Shown: in pieces, positions 58,592 to 64,000 of the stretch
Numbering within the stretch: position 1 is the first letter of the stretch
How the letters are laid out: each line of letters begins with the position of its first letter
From: Haemaphysalis longicornis
Lineage: Eukaryota; Arthropoda; Arachnida; Ixodida; Ixodidae
Assembly: GCA_013339765.2 (NCBI GenBank)
Contig: CM023448.1
Coordinates: 327,699,441-327,763,440, forward strand
Direction of reading: 5' to 3'
DNA: 64,000 bases
Made by a program: the position numbers and the translations under genes
Notes under the pieces: generated by a model
Told to the model about the DNA's origin: nothing
What the model saw: the letters and a program-made list of their open reading frames with translations, nothing else
The model's database searches: none

Positions 58592-59118
58592 AACAAAATG
58601 GACAAGGAGGGGAAGGCCTCTAACTATATGGAGGGACGAAATAAGAAAGTTCGGAGGCAAAGAATACACTGCCAGCGCAGCACAACAGCAGGTGAAGGTG
58701 AAGGGGAGTGGCCTTCGGGCTACTGTGACCTAAATTGGCTGTTGACGGTGATGATCATAAATGCGTCGACAAATTGTGTCTTTAAAGCTCTTCTGAAGAA
58801 ATTAGAGAAAGCGCTCTCCTAGCACCGATTGTGTGTCTCCGAAAACGAAACCACGACGGGGGGTCATCGTATAACCCCCCTCCGGAAAAAAATCGACTGC
58901 ACGCCATCATGGACGTGTCACCGATCCAGCGACCGCGCATGAAAACTCTCTACTACTATCCGAAACATTGCTGCAAACCTACAGAAGGACAGTCGATATG
59001 GCAAGATAAGTAGTTCATCGAGCGAAGTTCCCATATCAGGAGAATACAGTATACACCGAATACGGGATGTACGACAGTAGGAGGCAGCACTTGCCTTAGT
59101 TGACTTCTCTGGCAATCT

Positions 59119-59640
59119 TTGGGACTGCATGACCCTTCAACATACACGAACCAAGTCACGGAGGTTGGAGCTATTCACTTGGCAATCGGACTATCGGAAG
59201 TATCGAATAGAAAGAAGCTTAAATACCATTACAGGCTGTCGGATGCAAGGAAAATAACTAAACGCTTCGGTAACATACTCCCATTCACAATGAACAAAGT
59301 TAACAACGTCACCTGGACACTCGGACACCCACGGTATGGAAGAGAACGAGGCGCCGACCAAGAAGAACGCGAACCCACATGACGTGCGCCTTGCAACCAC
59401 GACTGCCGCACTCCCTTCCCCGAAAAATGCAAAGAACGTCTCATAATCCCACGCCTAGGAACACGATCTTCCCCCGTGCTACAAGGGGGTCTCACTCCCG
59501 AAGAATTGAAAACTCTTTGGAGGGTAAACCAACACGACGCATCCCCAGCTTTCTGGCTCAAAATTCTGACTTCTCGGGAGTTCAATGAAACCACTTCAGG
59601 AAAGTGACATTTGGAATAGAGGTAGACGTCAACGGGGAGA
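59119..59640 (+). mobile_element. I-group LINE RNase H remnant
   Basis: VGAIHLAIGLSEV (59170) and RLSDARKITKRFGN (59237) line up with the E and D blocks of RNase H in the other LINEs. NVTWTLGHPRYGRE, with a shift to GMEENEA, matches the TPGHSG-NEAA block (59305-59360). Downstream frames are broken. Confidence 0.55.
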
Positions 59641-61437
59641 TGAAACCTCTAAAAGAATTTTTTAGTATTCTGAATATTTTTTGTGTAATTCTCTGTCAAA
59701 TCTTACTCCCCATGCATTTGTATGGGATAGTTTCCATGACTGAGGAACTCAATCGCCCAACGTGCTACACTTGAACTGTGCACAAAGCAAGTTTTCACCC
59801 CCAATATTACCTGCGCGAAATAACTTTCCATTTCGCTAAATATCTACACAGTAATCACTGTTGAAAGAACTGCCATGAGCGGGAAAGCTGCACAGGAATA
59901 CCTACAAATAAATATGCGGAAAGATGTTCGGTGGGAACATCAAACATTACCTTAGAGCTCTGATGAATTTAAGGAACATCCACCCTATTCCACGCAACCT
60001 AACCATGTACAAGGGTATGATCGGGGGAGAATAACACCAACATTACATATTCCATTTCCATCGAAACATGGGAGGCAGCTTTGTGCAGCTCGTTACCTCA
60101 AGATCAGCGCGAGCTGATCGGGAAGGCAAGGGAAGGAGCTGCTGCATCTGGGTCCCTAGACTTCAAATTCCACCTTTGAGCTCTATAGAATCTCATTACC
60201 TCCTTTTCGTAAACCCAAACTATTTCTTTCTCAACAAAGATTTCCACCCTCTATATAGTGTCGCAACAAGCAAAAACGTTCCATTCGGCATGGACATTAG
60301 AGAATAAGCACTGCAACACTGCCACTGCCACCTTCTCGCTCAAACTCAGACCAACACCCTCAGCCGCAACCTTTCACGAGCACATCTTCAACCACAGAAG
60401 CACAGAGGACCTCTGTCTTTCCTGGGCCATGGTGATTAGACACCCCTGCTGCTAGTCTGTCTCTCCGCTGACCTCCAGGGCTCGTGAAGCATAGATCGTA
60501 AATGCAGCAATTCCGTTCTAAAACGCCCCCTGTGAGTCGAAGTAACGCTATCGCGTCCTGCATCTTAAGACCCGAACATAGATGTCATCTGCAACCTTTT
60601 TTCTTTTTTGTGAACGCTAATGGACAAAGCTCAAGCTTAAACAGCTCTGCTATTAAAAGGCTTTGCAAACAGGGCTCGTGATGCCACTCAAGGTATGCGT
60701 GTACTCATTATACCTACATGTGGTTCGAATTGCTTCAGTTTTGGGTTCAAAAATCAAACTAAACATACAGTGACGCATTTGTACCGGACCTTCTGCTATC
60801 AATAACAACTGCTTACTTACGTTTGTAGTGAGGCATTTACTGAGGAGAACTGATCTGTAAAGTATTAATACAGATAGACAAGCATAAGCTATTTCACCTC
60901 AGCATAAACCATGAGAAATAGAAGTAGCAGTTTAAACGGTATCTGACTGGTTTAACGTTGCTGCGTTCTGGTTCTAACCAATTTTAGTACCTTTTAATGG
61001 TTGCAACTTGTGGGGACGCAGCCCCTACGAGCGCCCGCGCAGGGTGATTACGGTGAAGTGCGCGCGTCGAACAGCGATAGTGGCGTCAGTGCGTCATGAG
61101 CCCGTGCGCGCGTGTGTGATGAACAGTGAGACGGGACAAATAAGTGTAGTGCGCATACAACCCGGGACATGCGCACAGCCAACTGAGTGGCGTAAAAGAG
61201 GAGCGCCGGGGGGGAGTGCGCACCGGGGCACACGCGAGAGCGGCTGCTCCCGCGGGCTGCGGACGGGACCGACGGGCGGCCAGCGACAGCAATGACGCCC
61301 GGACAGCGAGGAGCAACCAGCGTCCGCGGCGGACGCTCTTTACCCGTCGTCGGCCCAAGTGACTGAAGACGTCGTCGTGAGTGTACAGCACCATGCTGTA
61401 ACTTTCTGGACAAGCAGGGCGTCAACCGCCGCAATGT
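59641..61437. other. Nothing recognised
   Basis: No exon, RNA gene or named repeat; GC-rich patch at 61010-61380 with CpG-rich sequence. Confidence 0.35.
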
Positions 61438-61770
61438 TTTAAATGCAGAGCATTTCAGTAACTCACGATGTCACCCGCGTTGACGTCCGTAGTCCGCACC
61501 GCACCCCTCCCTACTATATATAAAAAATACTATCCGGCGCCCGGTTTCGATCCCTCGACCCTGCGGGCGGAATGCAATGTACATGGTGCTCTACCCACTG
61601 CGCCACAAAGCCGACACACAATGGGACGCGACGAACACGCCTTATATCGTTGACTCATTCAAATTACTGCTGACGAGCGCTCTCTCGTCAGCAGTTGCCA
61701 CAAGGCAGCAACATTAACGTAACGCAAACTACTTAACGTCGTGCGCCCCCGGAAATGCTCTGCATTTGAT
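61438..61770. repeat. Short-TIR repeat containing a tRNA-like segment
   Basis: AAATGCAGAGCATTTC (61441) and GAAATGCTCTGCATTT (61752) are exact inverted copies; each half is itself palindromic. Between them the minus strand 61540-61615 has A box TGGCGCAGTGGG and a B-box-like GGATCGAAACC, a tRNA-derived head. Confidence 0.5.
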
Positions 61771-62979
61771 CGTGCCCCTCGCGAGGGGGATGTTTCACTG
61801 CGTCTTCTCTCGGTCGCGGGACCCGTGGCGCCATCTGGCGGAGGCGCGGCACAACTCGTAGCACTTTCTTTGAAAAAGCGCCTCGAAAGCGCGGCAAATA
61901 TGAAATAGGGATGACGCGCTTTCGAGGCAATCCGTCGACGGGGCTGCTTTGTGTACAGACTCGGCGGCGAGCGTCCCGGGATTCTGGTGCCGACCGAACC
62001 CCATTTTCTTTGTAGGCGTTTATTTGCAGACAGCCACGGGTCACGTGATTGTCTAGACCAATGAGTTTTTTCTTTACGCGCTTTCCGTGCTTGCTTGCTG
62101 TACTCTTTTTATATTGCTCCCAACTTGCTTTGTTTGTTTTTTCCTACCTTGGTTTTCCCGGATAAACCGGTGATTTGTCCTCATGCGGATCGGCGTTACT
62201 TCGTCGGGCGGGTACGGGCTCGCGAACCCTTTATGCTCGAAGGGGGGATCCTTCAAACTATAAACGCATTTATTAACATTCATAAATGGTATCCGAAATA
62301 GTAATAACCCGAGCAATGCACGGAATCTTTCATAGAAGGTACCCTTGACGATTCTTGCTACGGAACCTCCTGGTCAAATAAATGAAAACCTAAATAAAAA
62401 TCGTGATACATGGAATTACCTTTTTGGTATATAAGCTAAGAACTAAATCAAAGGCCGTCGTACTGTGACAAGACTATTTTTTCCCTTTTCAAAACGCCTT
62501 ATAAAGGCGAGAACACAATAAAGACGGCGACACAAGCGCTGGAATTGTTTTTGTCCCGCTATTTCAAAACGTCCCGCAGTGAAGCGGCGCTTGAGCACAA
62601 GTAATAAAATACCGCGCGAGGTGGATGGGAGCGCAGTAATAGTCAAGCCGTAGAGAAGACAAAAAGAAAAAAATAAAGCGAGGAAGTAATCAAACGACGA
62701 GTTAGCGTGGGGTGGCAGGGAACTTGAGTTCCTCGGGATTTAACTTTTGATCGCTCCTTCAGTACCATGGCACGGAGAGTATCTCGCGTGGGACTTTGCT
62801 TCATCGCATGCCCTGCGACAGTGCTGATCGGCGGGGATGCTAGTGGCGACTGTGTCAAATCAATCACCATTAAAGTAGCTGTAATACGGCTCAAAGCTAA
62901 CTATACAAGTAGCTAATCCTCTCGAAGAAAGCCAAGTTAAGCCTAATTTCAGGAAAAAAATCAGTGGCATTCCATTCCG
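61771..62979. other. Nothing recognised
   Basis: Short frames only. Confidence 0.35.
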
Positions 62980-63210
62980 TGTAGGTGGATGACCAGCGGA
63001 GCTGTTTGTGGGCTATTGGTTGGTCAAAAGCTCCCTCTCAGGCCGGGCCGCTGCGTCGGGGACGCGTTCAGCGGTATTGTACCGTTTTTCCTCCTCGCGG
63101 TTTTCGGGGTGCCGACGGAGGGCATCGCGCTTACACTTGATGTTGGCGGCCCGATCGTCGTCGGTGGTCTCTTTCCGCCGCGTTCATGGGGAGTTAGCCT
63201 ATTTTGCCTT
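62980..63210 (-). other. Arg/Glu-rich open segment, probably repeat-encoded
   Basis: The minus frame contains RAANIKCKRDALRRHPENRE and AERVPDAAARPEREL. Similar in style to the 52380-52620 segment. No catalytic motif. Confidence 0.25.
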
Positions 63211-63518
63211 TTATAATGGGCTTAACTGCGCAACACACAATATGGGAAAGCGTGCTGTAAGATCAAGCTTACAGTTGATCTTTTAAAAGTCCGCTTTACT
63301 TCTAAGCCCACATTAATGGCTGGGAAGACATTTTTCCAGGGGCAATATACGCCATTTTATATCAAAATACGAAGCGCCGGGGGGCGAACAGGTGGCCGAA
63401 AGAAGAGGGCGTGCATACGGCGTGAAAGGAGATTACGCAGACAGCCACGGCACGTACAGTGATCACCGGCCCGAGAGCTGAGAGAACGAGCAGCTTTTCT
63501 CGGCCTACGCACGTCAGG

Positions 63519-63553
63519 AAAAAAAAAAAAAAAAGGAGGGGGGGGGGGGGGGG
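63519..63553. repeat. A-run followed by G-run
   Basis: 16 A, then GGA and 16 G. Confidence 0.9.
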
Positions 63554-64000
63554 ACGGAGTTTCTTCAAGCCACTTTAATGTTTTTGTCTCTGTGTGTAAT
63601 GTACTCAAAAGTTACCGCTATGAATCCAAATCAGCTGGCTCACCTCTCGGTGTTATTGGAGTCAGCCTATATCAAAATTGACCGACTTTACCGGGCGAAT
63701 CCATCGTTGAAAAGGCGATAACATTGTGGCTTCTGCAGCTGAGACCTTGCAACACAGACGGTGTCTAGGTTTAAAGCACTGGGAGACAAGCACCCTTGCA
63801 GGGAGAGGAGCGCGCAGTGTTTCGATCGGCTCGCGGCAGCACGTTCGTCACTTTCGAACTACGATCGATCGCACACCTCGCGTAAACCTCCAGATGGGTC
63901 GCTGTCGAAGTGTTACTAAATGTACCCGTTTTCAACGCATGGTGGCACTCGCGCAGCACATGCTAGTGGTCGGTCAGAGAAAAGCTCCTGCTTATAAAAC

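Noticed and set aside
1..64000. Bacterial or symbiont origin
   Set aside because: No dense coding, ribosome-binding sites or prokaryotic genes; introns, SINEs and LINEs show an animal genome.
1..64000. Endogenous viral genes
   Set aside because: No polymerase, nucleoprotein or glycoprotein signature was recognised; all RT sequences are LINE or Penelope type.

Overview
The window looks like nuclear DNA of a hard tick, probably a metastriate ixodid. The evidence is sparse short exons separated by kilobase introns, and a dense, typically arachnid load of mobile elements: tRNA-headed SINEs that look like the tick Ruka family, RNase H-bearing I-group LINEs, RTE fragments with GAT tails, Penelope-like elements, and TA-flanked pogo/Tigger-like, hAT and foldback elements. 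There are no operons, and I see no prokaryotic or organellar genes. The organism assignment is inference from these repeats.

Region 1 to 10.4 kb, minus strand: a gene for a small, leucine-rich, cysteine-containing secreted protein that I do not recognise. Seven coding exons of 64, 47, 39, 36, 97, 143 and 36 nt run from 10194 down to 1112. All have consensus splice sites, and every splice phase fits one open frame. It starts with a signal peptide, a TATA box lies about 190 bp upstream, and the reading leaves the window or continues in unseen exons on the left. Its intron sequence holds a pogo-like element, a SINE fragment and an RTE LINE remnant.

Region 10.4 to 33.4 kb: intergenic. It holds two more pogo-like elements, a 5'-truncated I-group LINE (17.7-20.6 kb) that is itself interrupted by a foldback insertion, a Penelope-type inverted pair, a 290-bp hAT MITE with perfect target duplication, a full-length SINE, and several microsatellites. 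I see no cellular gene there.

Region 33.4 to at least 54.9 kb, minus strand: the 3' half of a membrane receptor-type guanylate cyclase. Exon 54777-54945 is the end of the kinase-homology domain. Exon 38855-39563 is the dimerisation helix plus the whole cyclase catalytic domain, with all catalytic residues present. Exon 33787-33900 is the C-terminal tail. The three exons join in phase, and the 15.2-kb intron between the first two appears to use a GC-AG splice pair. The upstream exons (ligand-binding, transmembrane, start of the kinase-homology domain) are not visible and probably lie to the right of the window. The introns carry most of the mobile DNA: a nearly complete EN-RT-RNase H LINE (44.3-47.6 kb), a nested LINE in reverse orientation, a head-to-head Penelope-like pair, a hAT-like element, SINEs and an RTE tail.

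Region 55 to 64 kb: only repeats are recognisable, including an 810-bp foldback element with 300-bp arms, a full-length SINE, and two I-group LINE remnants. No exon was found.
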